This document shows positions 49,017 to 56,772 of a DNA stretch of 64,000 nucleotides, piece after piece. The DNA is taken from positions 31,954 to 95,953 of the forward strand of contig NZ_PJME01000039.1 of NCBI RefSeq assembly GCF_002954775.1, read 5' to 3'. A model generated the notes under the pieces. The model was given only the letters and a program-made list of their open reading frames with translations. It was not told where the DNA came from and did no database searches. Made by a program: the position numbers and the translations under genes. Source of the stretch: Streptomyces geranii (GTDB taxonomy: Bacteria; Actinomycetota; Actinomycetes; Streptomycetales; Streptomycetaceae). Numbering within the stretch: the stretch's first letter is position 1; each line of letters starts with the position of its first letter.

Positions 49017-49451
49017 TCACGCCCGTCGCCCCACCAGCCGCACCACTCGCGCCAGCTCCGCGTTGTGCCCTCGGCGGGCCCAGGCTATGAGGGCGAGCGG
49101 CACGATGAGGATCAGCGGTGTCGCCGCGTACTGCCCGTCGAAGACGGTGACCTGCACGACGAACGCGCCCACCATCAGCGCGCTCAGCGCCATCGCTGCC
49201 ACCGACTGCAGCACAGGTATCAACAGCCCGACGGCGCCGGCCAGTTCGAGGAGCCCGATGGTGTACATGCCCGCGCTGCCCCAGCCCATCCGGTCGAAGG
49301 ACTCGACGGCCGACGGGTGGGCGATCAGCTTGGGCAGGGCGCTCGCGAACGCGTAGAAGAGAGCGAGGACTGTCTGAAGCGCCCGCAGCGCGATCCAGGC
49401 ACGTCGGCCACGAGCGGACACGGACCCGGCGGAAGTGACTTGGGTGGACAT
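49017..49451 (-). CDS. DoxX-family membrane protein
   Basis: A 144-residue four-helix membrane protein of the DoxX group. It has LFYAFASALPKLIAHPSAVESFDRMG, MYTIGLLELAGAVGLLIPVL and VVQVTVFDGQYAATPLILIVPLALI. Family members occur in redox or membrane-stress complexes with unknown reactions. The ATG at 49451 has AGGAG eight bases upstream. It is convergent with the S4 gene. Confidence 0.9.
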   Translation of the reverse strand: MSTQVTSAGSVSARGRRAWIALRALQTVLALFYAFASALPKLIAHPSAVESFDRMGWGSAGMYTIGLLELAGAVGLLIPVLQSVAAMALSALMVGAFVVQVTVFDGQYAATPLILIVPLALIAWARRGHNAELARVVRLVGRRA

Positions 49452-49569
49452 GGAGGTCTCCTGGGTGAAGTGGTTCGCGTTGCTTTCACAGAGGTAGACC
49501 GGGCACCGGCCCCGAACTCATCGCGGCTGACCACCCGAACTCCGGCACTCACCCGCTCGCCCATCTACT

Positions 49570-50259
49570 TCACGCACTCACCGCCCTCACCCAGATCCCG
49601 TCCTCCGTGAGATACCGGTCCACTCTCAACCCCGCTTCCCCCAGCGCCTCCTCGAACTGCTCCGGCGTCAACGGCCGGGCCAGGAAGGTCTGTGTCCATG
49701 TCGCGTCCGGGAACTCGTACTCCGCGCGCACCGAGTTGACGCCCTCCCCGACCGGCTCCGACGACACCAGCCGCAGCGTGAACCCGCTCGGGTCGACCCG
49801 CTCGCGCGGCAGGTCGGTGTGGTAGTCCGCGCCCTCGCGCTGGATCAGCACATGGCCGCCCTCGGCGACATGCCGGGCGCAGGTGCGCAGCAGCCCGCGC
49901 CGCACCTCGGCGTCCCCGGCGTGCACGAGGAACGACGCCAGCAGCACCACGTCGAATCTCTCGCCCAGATCGAGGTCCTCGATCGGGCCGCATATCGTGC
50001 GCGCTCCCCGGACGCGCTCCAGCATCTCGGCCGACTCGTCCACCGCCGTCACCGTGAAACCCCGCTCCAGAAGCGGGTGGGTCATGCGGCCGACACCACT
50101 GCCCAACTCGAGGATGCGCGCACCCGGAGGCACCGCCGCGGCGATGATGTCCGGTTCCTCCCCGACGGGCAGCCGGGAGTAGAGCTCGACCGCGCAGCCG
50201 TCCGGGGTGATCGCACCGGGGCCCGTGCCTTGATGTCCTTCTCGCATTTCCAGTTTCAT
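49570..50259 (-). CDS. Class I SAM-dependent methyltransferase
   Basis: A 229-residue methyltransferase. Motif I is ILELGSGVGRMTHPLLERGF, followed by VTAVDESAEMLERV, DVVLLASFLVHAG and CARHVAEGGHVLIQREGADY. The C-terminal part contributes substrate contacts (LTPEQFEEALGEAGLRVDRYL). It methylates an unidentified small molecule. ATGs at 50259 and 50247 are both possible; neither has a strong ribosome site. It lies next to the acyltransferase gene on the same strand with a 62-base gap. Confidence 0.87.
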   Translation of the reverse strand: MKLEMREGHQGTGPGAITPDGCAVELYSRLPVGEEPDIIAAAVPPGARILELGSGVGRMTHPLLERGFTVTAVDESAEMLERVRGARTICGPIEDLDLGERFDVVLLASFLVHAGDAEVRRGLLRTCARHVAEGGHVLIQREGADYHTDLPRERVDPSGFTLRLVSSEPVGEGVNSVRAEYEFPDATWTQTFLARPLTPEQFEEALGEAGLRVDRYLTEDGIWVRAVSA

Positions 50260-50321
50260 GCCCGCACAACGGCCCACGCCCGCACGGCCGTTCCCGTCCT
50301 CCCCCTGTTCACTCGTTCGAG

Positions 50322-51302
50322 TCAACCCGTCGGCAGCGGGAACCATCCGTGCCCGATGTACCAGTGTCCGCCGCCCCGCAGATGGTCCCCGACGGCCCGT
50401 TCCACGGTCGTGCGCCGGGACAGCTCGGCCACCGGCAGGTCGGGGTTGCCGAACACGAACTGGACCGGTTCGGTGTCGGCCGGCTCACCCGTCTTGCCCG
50501 CGATCCGGAAGCGTTCCTGGAAGCGGACGATGTTGGAGTCCGCCCCGAGATACCGCTGCAACTGCCGGTCCAGCAGCCAGGAATGGCAGACCCCGGCCGT
50601 GTACCGCTCCCCGGGAAAGTGCCGCGCGAAGAAGTCCAGGGCCAGCGCCATGGACCGATCGCAGGCGGCCGGGGACAGCGGCCCGTGGAAGTCGGGGATG
50701 TGCAGGCTGAGGCACAGGGCGTCGGGGTCCGAGGGCAGACCGGTCGAGGCGAGCAGCCCCGCCGTGCGCTCCCCCACCCTCGCCCGCTGGAACTGCAGCC
50801 GCCCCAGGTGGAACAGCTCCCCGTGGAAGTGCAGCGCGACCCACCGCGGTGCCTGTACGCCACCCCGGCCGTACCTCCTCCGGTACACGGCCATGTTCCG
50901 CCCGAGGTCGGCGAGCGTACGGCGGGACACCTCGGGCGGGATCCCGAGCGCGTCGTGGTGGGCGCGGACGTACGGAAGCGCCGCGAGGAACACGTACGCG
51001 GGGAAGCAGCGGCCAAGGGCGGCCTCCGTCTCCCCGCCCGCGCGCCTGTGCGACTGCCCGTCCGCCCGTTCGTCCGTCTGCCCGGTGAACTGCTGTGCGA
51101 TCCGCTCGTCGGCCCAGGGCGCCGCCCCGCCGATCTCCCCCATGTCCCGGACCAGTCCCTCGACGCACTCCTCCAGGAGCAGCATCGCGGCGGGGTCCTG
51201 GGTCAACGGCCTTCGCAGGGCGATCAGTTCGTTGATGTCCTCATGGGGTACGGCGAGGTCGAGCAGGATCTCGGGAAAGTCGTCGGCGTCCGGCAGCACC
51301 AT
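50322..51302 (-). CDS. Acyltransferase-domain protein (NAT_N/GNAT_C type)
   Basis: A 326-residue protein of the actinobacterial acyltransferase family with an N-terminal helical domain and a C-terminal GNAT_C-like domain: VQAPRWVALHFHGELFHLGRLQFQR and CLSLHIPDFHGPLSPAACDRSMALALDFFARHFP, then WLLDRQLQRYLGADSNIVRFQERF. Members are annotated as acyltransferases of unknown substrate. The ATG at 51302 has GGGGAG six bases upstream. It is divergent from a small membrane protein gene. Confidence 0.82.
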   Translation of the reverse strand: MVLPDADDFPEILLDLAVPHEDINELIALRRPLTQDPAAMLLLEECVEGLVRDMGEIGGAAPWADERIAQQFTGQTDERADGQSHRRAGGETEAALGRCFPAYVFLAALPYVRAHHDALGIPPEVSRRTLADLGRNMAVYRRRYGRGGVQAPRWVALHFHGELFHLGRLQFQRARVGERTAGLLASTGLPSDPDALCLSLHIPDFHGPLSPAACDRSMALALDFFARHFPGERYTAGVCHSWLLDRQLQRYLGADSNIVRFQERFRIAGKTGEPADTEPVQFVFGNPDLPVAELSRRTTVERAVGDHLRGGGHWYIGHGWFPLPTG

Positions 51303-51402
51303 GTCAATCTCCCCGGTCGTCTCGGCGGCCGGCGGTCCGGCCCACGGCCCTTGGTGAACGTCCGGAGCGAAGAGTACGTTGCAGGAAGGAGCGATGGTCC
51401 CG

Positions 51403-51669
51403 ATGCGTACAGGAAGTGAGCCGACGACAGCGCGCAGTGCCCTGCGGGCGCGTCTGTGGCTGAGCGTGTGGGGACTGGTCTGGGCGGTCGCGGGAACCGC
51501 CGCGTTCGCGGTCGCCGGACGCCCGGGCTGGGCCGCTGCCTGCGGTGTCCTGTGGCTGGTCGTCACGGTCGACCTGGTCGTGGTCCTCCGCCACATCAGG
51601 CAGGGCCCGCACTACCAGCCGGGCCCCGGCATCCCGCCGTACCGGCCACCCGAGCGGCACGGCCCGTGA
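51403..51669 (+). CDS. Small two-helix membrane protein
   Basis: An 88-residue protein with two transmembrane helices (LWLSVWGLVWAVAGTAAFAVA and AAACGVLWLVVTVDLVVVLRHI) and a Pro-rich tail. It resembles small actinobacterial membrane proteins of unknown function. ATG 51403 is preferred (GGAAGGAG 11 bases upstream); 51394 is an alternative with very short spacing. It is divergent from the acyltransferase gene and convergent with the TPR gene. Confidence 0.68.
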   Translation: MRTGSEPTTARSALRARLWLSVWGLVWAVAGTAAFAVAGRPGWAAACGVLWLVVTVDLVVVLRHIRQGPHYQPGPGIPPYRPPERHGP

Positions 51670-51673
51670 CCCG

Positions 51674-51685
51674 CACGCGCGCGTG
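51674..51685. repeat. Intergenic copy of the dispersed 12-bp palindrome CACGCGCGCGTG
   Basis: This self-complementary, strictly alternating pyrimidine-purine word occurs at 11606, 20076, 20256, 20589, 29410, 33892, 36883, 42221, 51674, 58492 and 58822, with a 14-base variant at 29934. Only this copy is intergenic. In genes it encodes HARV (seven) or ARARG (three). Confidence 0.9.
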
Positions 51686-51718
51686 CCGACGAGAACCGGA
51701 CCCGCGTACGGCGAATGC

Positions 51719-52111
51719 TCAGGACGGCGAGTCGTCGTCGAACCGCGCCGCTTCCAGATAGCGCGGGTTCGGGTCGAGCGCCGCCGCCAGCCGGAAGTGG
51801 CGCTTGGCCTGGTCACGGCGGTTCTGGCGCTCGTAGGTGCGGGCGAGCGCGAAGTGCGCGAACGCGTTGTCCGGCTCGCGCTCCAGGACGATCGTGAACT
51901 CCAGCTCGGCGGGGCGCAGTTGCGCGGCGGCGAAGAAGGCACGCGCGCGCAGCAGTCGGGCGGCCGTGTTCTCGGGGTGCGCGGCTATCACGGGGTCGAG
52001 CAGTTTCACCGCGCCACGGGGATCACGCGCGGCGAGCAGCTGCTCGGCCGCACGGAAGTCGATGACATGCGTCTCCGGAGTGCGTCCGGTCCATCCGCTG
52101 ATCTCGGGCAC
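51719..52111 (-). CDS. Tetratricopeptide-repeat protein
   Basis: A 130-residue protein with about two and a half TPR units (RGAVKLLDPVIAAHPENTAARLLRARAFFAAAQLRPAELEF and AFAHFALARTYERQNRRDQAKRHFRLAAALDPN). TPRs mediate protein contacts. It is found upstream of coaE in Streptomyces as far as I recall, which supports core gene status. The GTG at 52111 begins MPEISGWTGRTPETHVIDFRAAEQLL, a well-defined N-terminus. It starts 50 bases after coaE's stop on the same strand. No enzymatic motif. Confidence 0.9.
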   Translation of the reverse strand: MPEISGWTGRTPETHVIDFRAAEQLLAARDPRGAVKLLDPVIAAHPENTAARLLRARAFFAAAQLRPAELEFTIVLEREPDNAFAHFALARTYERQNRRDQAKRHFRLAAALDPNPRYLEAARFDDDSPS

Positions 52112-52161
52112 GGCTGAGTCCTTCCCTCACTACGGCGGTTCAACGCCCGGACGCGGCAACG

Positions 52162-52770
52162 CTATTCCTGGGACGCCCGCGCTCTGCGTACGAGATCCGC
52201 CCATACGTCCGTTACACGCTGTTCCAGCCGTGCCAGGGGTACGTCGTTGTCGATGACGACGTCCGCGATCTCCAGGCGCTTCTCGCGGGTGGCCTGGGCG
52301 GCCATGCGCGCGCGTGCGTCGTGTTCCGTCATGCCGCGCAGCCGGACCAGCCGGTCGAGCTGGGTCTCGGGGCTCACGTCGACGACGATCACCAGGTCGT
52401 AGAGCGACTTGAGGCCGTTCTCCGCGAGCAGCGGTACGTCGTGGATCACGACGTCGTCCTCGGTTGCGGTGGCTTCGAGGGCGCGGGAGCGGGCGCCCAC
52501 CAGGGGGTGCACGATCGAGTTCAGTACGGCGAGCCGCTCCGGGTCGGCGAAGACGATCGAGCCCAGCTTGGGCCGGTCCAGGCTGCCGTCCTCGGCGAGC
52601 ACCTCCGTACCGAAGGCGTCGACGACCGCCGCGAGGCCCTCGGTGCCGGGCGCGACGACCTCGCGCGCGATGCGGTCCGCGTCGATCAGGACGGCGCCGC
52701 GCGCGACGAGCAGCCGCGACACCTCGCTCTTGCCGGCCCCGATGCCGCCGGTCAGGCCCACTGTCAGCAT
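52162..52770 (-). CDS. coaE: Dephospho-CoA kinase
   Basis: A 202-residue P-loop kinase that phosphorylates dephospho-CoA, the last step of CoA synthesis. Features are Walker A GLTGGIGAGKSEVSRLL, the DADRIAREVVAPG lid/substrate loop, and IHDVPLLAENG, VIVVDVSPETQLDRLVRLRGM. The ATG at 52770 (MLTVGLTGG) is fixed by a -10 box TAAGCT ending seven bases before it, so the mRNA should be leaderless. The promoter matches the RecA-NDp/PafBC class, which is unexpected for a CoA gene. Confidence 0.97.
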   Translation of the reverse strand: MLTVGLTGGIGAGKSEVSRLLVARGAVLIDADRIAREVVAPGTEGLAAVVDAFGTEVLAEDGSLDRPKLGSIVFADPERLAVLNSIVHPLVGARSRALEATATEDDVVIHDVPLLAENGLKSLYDLVIVVDVSPETQLDRLVRLRGMTEHDARARMAAQATREKRLEIADVVIDNDVPLARLEQRVTDVWADLVRRARASQE

Positions 52771-52777
52771 GCCCGGC

Positions 52778-52800
52778 AGCTTAGGGCCTGCCACTGACAG
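52778..52800 (-). promoter_or_regulatory. RecA-NDp/PafBC-type promoter of coaE
   Basis: Minus strand: CTGTCAGTGG (52800-52791), then TAAGCT (52783-52778), N8 between GTG and TA. It deviates at the first base only. The -10 box ends seven bases before the coaE ATG. Confidence 0.7.
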
Positions 52801-52827
52801 CGTCCGCGACAGGGCACCGACGAGGGC

Positions 52828-53766
52828 TCAGGCCTCGCCCTCCCGCTCCGCGAGGAAGCGTTCGAACTCCAGCCCGATCTCGTCGGCGGACGGGATCTCG
52901 ACCGGCTCGGCGAGCATGTTGCCCCGGCTCTCGGCGCCCGCAGCGGCGTCGTACTGGTGCTCAAGACCCTGGACGAGGGCCACGAGGTCCTCGTCGCCCT
53001 CCTGGATCTGGCGGTCGATCTCCGTCTGGGTGCGGTGGGCGTCCGTACGCAGGGTGTGCGCGATGGCGGGCAGCACCAGACCCGTGGCCGCCGTGATGGC
53101 CTCCAGGACGGTCAGGGCTGCGTCCGGATACGGCGAGCGGGCGATGTAGTGCGGGACGTGTGCGGCGACGCCCAGGACGTCGTGACCGGCCTCCATGAGG
53201 CGGTACTCGACGAGCGCCTCGGCGCTGCCGGGGACCTGCGCCTCCTCGAAGGGGCTGCGGTGGCCAGGTACCAGTTCGTTGCGGTTGCCGTGCGGGGTGA
53301 GGCCCACGGGGCGGGTGTGCGGGACGCCCATGGGGATGCCGTGGAAGTTCACGGACAGCCGGACGCCGAGGCGCTCGACGATCTGCTGGACGGCCGCGGC
53401 GAAGCGCTCCCACTCGACGTCCGGCTCGGGTCCGGACAGCAGCAGGAAGGGCGCCCCGGTGGCGTCCTGGACGAGCCGCACATCGAGTGTGGGCACCTCG
53501 TAATCCGTCCAGCGGTCACGCTTGAACGTCAGCAGCGGGCGACGCGCGCGGTAGTCCACGAGCCTGTCGTGGTCGAAGCGGGCCACCACCTGGTTGGGCA
53601 GCGTGTCGAGCAGCCGGTCGACGATCTGGTCGCCGGTCTCGCCCGCGTCGATGTATCCGTCGAAGTGGTAGAGCATGACAAGACCGGCCGACTCCTGCGC
53701 CAGCGCCACGTCGACGACGGCCAGGCCCTTCGGCTCCCATGCGTACAAACCCTGCGGATCAAGCAC
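52828..53766 (-). CDS. PAC2-family protein
   Basis: A 312-residue PAC2 (proteasome-assembly-chaperone-like) protein. Signatures are LVMLYHFDGYIDAGETGDQIVDRLLD, LLLSGPEPDVEWERF, SVNFHGIPMGVPHTRPVGLTPHGNR and HVPHYIARSPYPDAALTVLEAI. Actinobacterial PAC2 proteins occur near coaE/rpsA and are unassigned, although actinobacteria do have proteasomes. The GTG at 53766 has GAGGAG eight bases upstream. It is followed (minus strand) by coaE after ~57 bases. Confidence 0.93.
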   Translation of the reverse strand: MLDPQGLYAWEPKGLAVVDVALAQESAGLVMLYHFDGYIDAGETGDQIVDRLLDTLPNQVVARFDHDRLVDYRARRPLLTFKRDRWTDYEVPTLDVRLVQDATGAPFLLLSGPEPDVEWERFAAAVQQIVERLGVRLSVNFHGIPMGVPHTRPVGLTPHGNRNELVPGHRSPFEEAQVPGSAEALVEYRLMEAGHDVLGVAAHVPHYIARSPYPDAALTVLEAITAATGLVLPAIAHTLRTDAHRTQTEIDRQIQEGDEDLVALVQGLEHQYDAAAGAESRGNMLAEPVEIPSADEIGLEFERFLAEREGEA

Positions 53767-53854
53767 AGTGACCGCTCCTCCTCGTGTTCACTCTGCACAA
53801 CGCCGCAGCGACCACGGTCATTCCCGTACGTCTACAAGAAGGGCAACCCCAACT

Positions 53855-53904
53855 CCCCCAGGGGCGCGGGGAACTGCGCGACAAGCCCCCACCGACCGGC
53901 AGCC
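53855..53904. repeat. Copy of a Streptomyces interspersed repeat
   Basis: The segment beginning CCCCCAGGGGCGCGGGGAAC and continuing through TGCGCGACAAGCCCCC is a sequence I recognise as recurring in intergenic regions across many Streptomyces chromosomes. Here it sits in the 225-base spacer between the PAC2 gene and rpsA. Origin and function are unknown. Confidence 0.6.
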
Positions 53905-53933
53905 GAGAACCAACCGGAAGCAGGCAAACCAAA

Positions 53934-53960
53934 GGGCCCGCACCTGAAAGGTGCGGGCCC
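53934..53960 (-). terminator. Rho-independent terminator of rpsA
   Basis: A perfect 12-bp stem (GGGCCCGCACCT against AGGTGCGGGCCC) with a 3-base loop lies 31 bases after the rpsA stop and is followed on the minus strand by TTTGGTTTG. Confidence 0.88.
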
Positions 53961-53991
53961 CTCGACTAGCTGCTAAGCCCAGCGGCAGCGA

Positions 53992-55491
53992 TCAGCTCTG
54001 GCCACCGGCCAGCTTCTCGCGGAGCGCCGCAAGCGCCTCGTCCGACGCCAGGGCGCCCGACGTGTCGTCCGACTCCGAGGAGTACGAACCGCCGACGGAA
54101 CCGGCCGGAGCCGCACCCGCCGCGTCGCCGCCCTCGGCCGCCGCCTGGGCGTCGGCCTCGCGGGACTTGATGACCTGAGCCTGGTGCTGCTCGAAGCGCT
54201 GCTGCGCCTCGGCGTACTGGTTCTCCCACACCTCGCGCTGGGATTCGAAGCCCTCGAGCCAGTCGTTGGTCTCGGGGTCGAAGCCCTCGGGGTAGATGTA
54301 GTTGCCCTGGTCGTCGTACGACGCGGCCATGCCGTACAGCGTCGGGTCGAACTCGACCGAGGCCGGGTCGGCACCGAAGGACTCGTTGGCCTGCTTCAGC
54401 GAGAGGCTGATGCGGCGGCGCTCGAGGTCGATGTCGATGACCTTGACGAAGATCTCGTCGTTGACCTGGACGACCTGCTCCGGGATCTCCACGTGGCGCT
54501 CGGCCAGCTCGGAGATGTGGACCAGACCCTCGATGCCCTCGTCCACGCGGACGAACGCACCGAACGGAACGAGCTTCGTGACCTTACCCGGGACGACCTG
54601 ACCGATCTGGTGCGTCCGGGCGAACTGCTGCCACGGGTCTTCCTGCGTCGCCTTCAGCGACAGGGAGACACGCTCGCGGTCCATGTCGACGTCGAGGACC
54701 TCGACGGTGACTTCCTGGCCGACCTCGACAACCTCGGAGGGGTGGTCGATGTGCTTCCAGGACAGCTCGGAGACGTGCACGAGACCGTCGACGCCACCCA
54801 GGTCCACGAAGGCACCGAAGTTGACGATCGAGGAGACCACGCCGGAGCGGACCTGACCCTTCTGCAGGGTCGTGAGGAACGTCTGGCGCACCTCGGACTG
54901 GGTCTGCTCGAGCCAGGCACGGCGGGACAGGACCACGTTGTTGCGGTTCTTGTCCAGCTCGATGATCTTCGCCTCGAGCTCCTTGCCCACGTAGGGCTGG
55001 AGGTCGCGGACACGGCGCATCTCGACGAGGGAGGCCGGCAGGAAGCCACGGAGGCCGATGTCGAGGATGAGACCACCCTTGACGACCTCGATGACGGTAC
55101 CGGTGACGATGCCGTCCTCTTCCTTGATCTTCTCGATGGTGCCCCAGGCGCGCTCGTACTGGGCGCGCTTCTTCGAGAGGATCAGGCGGCCTTCCTTGTC
55201 CTCCTTCTGGAGAACAAGGGCTTCGATCTCGTCGCCGACCTTGACGACCTCGTTCGGGTCGACGTCGTGCTTGATCGAGAGCTCGCGGCTCGGGATGACA
55301 CCTTCGGTCTTGTAACCGATGTCGAGCAGGACCTCGTCCCGGTCGACCTTCACGATGACGCCGTCGACGATGTCGCCGTCGTTGAAGTACTTGATCGTCT
55401 CGTCGATCGCGGCGAGGAAGGCTTCCTCGTTACCGATGTCGTTGACCGCTACCTGCGGAGTGGTAGAGGTGGTCTCGGTGCTGCTCGTCAT
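53992..55491 (-). CDS. rpsA: 30S ribosomal protein S1
   Basis: A 499-residue actinobacterial S1 with four S1/OB-fold RNA-binding repeats, for example IVKVDRDEVLLDIGYKTEGVIP, IEVVKGGLILDIGLRGFLPAS, VVSSIVNFGAFVDLGGVDGLVHVSEL and VTKLVPFGAFVRVDEGIEGLVHISEL. A glutamate/glutamine-rich linker and an Asp/Ser-rich tail end the protein. S1 recruits mRNA to the 30S subunit. The ATG at 55491 (MTSSTETTSTT) begins the known N-terminus. Its 200-nt leader carries a sigma-HrdB-type promoter and a hairpin, and a strong terminator follows. Expression should be high. Confidence 0.98.
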   Translation of the reverse strand: MTSSTETTSTTPQVAVNDIGNEEAFLAAIDETIKYFNDGDIVDGVIVKVDRDEVLLDIGYKTEGVIPSRELSIKHDVDPNEVVKVGDEIEALVLQKEDKEGRLILSKKRAQYERAWGTIEKIKEEDGIVTGTVIEVVKGGLILDIGLRGFLPASLVEMRRVRDLQPYVGKELEAKIIELDKNRNNVVLSRRAWLEQTQSEVRQTFLTTLQKGQVRSGVVSSIVNFGAFVDLGGVDGLVHVSELSWKHIDHPSEVVEVGQEVTVEVLDVDMDRERVSLSLKATQEDPWQQFARTHQIGQVVPGKVTKLVPFGAFVRVDEGIEGLVHISELAERHVEIPEQVVQVNDEIFVKVIDIDLERRRISLSLKQANESFGADPASVEFDPTLYGMAASYDDQGNYIYPEGFDPETNDWLEGFESQREVWENQYAEAQQRFEQHQAQVIKSREADAQAAAEGGDAAGAAPAGSVGGSYSSESDDTSGALASDEALAALREKLAGGQS

Positions 55492-55583
55492 GTGGGAAAG
55501 GGCTCCGGTACGGACAGTGAGTCGTAGGTACTGCTTACGCCGGGAGCCCGTTTCGCTCTGCAGAAGGCCGGACAGCCAAGGAA

Positions 55584-55616
55584 GCGCCACACCAGGACCG
55601 AAAGATCCGGTGGCGC
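55584..55616 (-). promoter_or_regulatory. Hairpin in the rpsA leader
   Basis: GCGCCAC (55584-55590) pairs perfectly with GTGGCGC (55610-55616), and inner bases (GGA/TCC) can extend the stem. In the ~200-nt rpsA leader this is a candidate autoregulatory S1-binding structure, not proven. Confidence 0.45.
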
Positions 55617-55697
55617 CTCGACAACCGAGGGGACATACATACAGATGCGAGCGCAGCCTGCTACGTCTGAGGTGCGCAGGCCCGCAGCGCAACTTGT

Positions 55698-55726
55698 AGC
55701 ATACGGGGGCAGCCGGGCAGGGTCAA
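55698..55726 (-). promoter_or_regulatory. Sigma-HrdB-type promoter of rpsA
   Basis: Minus strand: TTGACC (55726-55721), exactly 17 bases, TATGCT (55703-55698). Transcription near 55691 gives a leader of about 200 nt. This is the clearest housekeeping promoter in the window. Confidence 0.85.
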
Positions 55727-55816
55727 TGCGCGAAGGCGCACACCCGGGGCGGATCGCCGCATACCCGGCACAAGACGTGTCCCAGGAGGCCACGCGGGCG
55801 CGTAGACGCCCCATTC

Positions 55817-56686
55817 GTGACGACCGCCGGAACAGGTCGGACGGAAGAGCCGCAGACTAATACGAGGGAGCCGATCATCCAAGAGCCCGAATCGTCCGAG
55901 CCCGAGGCCACCCGGCGTGCCGCCGGAGTCACGGAAAGCTCCCGGGCCAACCGGGGCTGGTGGGACCGGAACGCGGACGACTACCAGAACGAGCACGGCA
56001 CCTTCCTGGGCGACGACCGCTTCGTCTGGAGCCCCGAGGGCCTCGACGAGGTGGAGGCCGAACTCCTCGGCCCCGCGGAGGACCTCAAGGGCAAGGACGT
56101 CCTGGAGATCGGCGCCGGCGCGGCCCAGTGCTCGCGCTGGCTGGCCGCGCAGGGCGCCCGCCCCGTCGCCCTCGACCTCTCCCACCGTCAGCTCCAGCAC
56201 GCCCTGCGGATCGGCGGCGGCATCCCCCTGGTGGAGGCGGACGCCGGCGCCCTGCCCTTCGCGGACGGCTCCTTCGACCTGGTGTGCTCGGCGTACGGGG
56301 CGATGCCCTTCGTCGCCGATCCGGTGCTGGTGCTGCGCGAGGTGCACCGGGTGCTGCGCCCGCGCGGGCGCTTCGTCTTCTCGGTGACGCACCCGCTGCG
56401 CTGGGCGTTCCCGGACGAGCCCGGCCCCGAGGGCCTGTCCGTCTCGCACTCGTATTTCGACCGCACGCCCTACGTCGAGCAGGACGACGAGGGCAACGCG
56501 GTGTACGTCGAGCACCACAGGACGGTCGGCGACCGCGTCCGGGACGTCGTGGCGGGCGGCTTCCGCCTGGTGGACCTGGTCGAGCCCGAGTGGCCGACCT
56601 GGAACACGTCCGAGTGGGGCGGCTGGTCTCCGCTGCGCGGCGGCCTCATCCCGGGTACGGCGATCTTCGTCTGCGAGCGCGACTGA
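55817..56686 (+). CDS. Class I SAM-dependent methyltransferase
   Basis: A 289-residue methyltransferase. An N-terminal Glu/Thr-rich stretch precedes NRGWWDRNADDYQNEHGTFLGDD. Motif I is VLEIGAGAAQCSRWLAAQGA, then PVALDLSHRQLQHAL, LPFADGSFDLVCSAYGAMPF and LREVHRVLRPRGRFVFSVTHPLRWAF. The pattern fits Methyltransf_11 enzymes; the substrate is unknown. The GTG at 55817 lacks an obvious ribosome site. The gene is divergent from rpsA and ends at a T-tailed hairpin. Confidence 0.9.
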   Translation: MTTAGTGRTEEPQTNTREPIIQEPESSEPEATRRAAGVTESSRANRGWWDRNADDYQNEHGTFLGDDRFVWSPEGLDEVEAELLGPAEDLKGKDVLEIGAGAAQCSRWLAAQGARPVALDLSHRQLQHALRIGGGIPLVEADAGALPFADGSFDLVCSAYGAMPFVADPVLVLREVHRVLRPRGRFVFSVTHPLRWAFPDEPGPEGLSVSHSYFDRTPYVEQDDEGNAVYVEHHRTVGDRVRDVVAGGFRLVDLVEPEWPTWNTSEWGGWSPLRGGLIPGTAIFVCERD

Positions 56687-56717
56687 GCAGGCCGGATCGG
56701 GAACCCGCTTGAAAAGG

Positions 56718-56747
56718 CGCCCTCCCCGCACGCGTGGAGGGCGTTTT
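56718..56747 (+). terminator. Intrinsic terminator after the methyltransferase gene
   Basis: CGCCCTCC (56718-56725) and GGAGGGCG (56736-56743) form an 8-bp stem with a 10-base loop followed by TTTT. It lies 31 bases after the stop. Confidence 0.85.
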
Positions 56748-56772
56748 CCGTGGGCGTACGACACTGGGGGAC

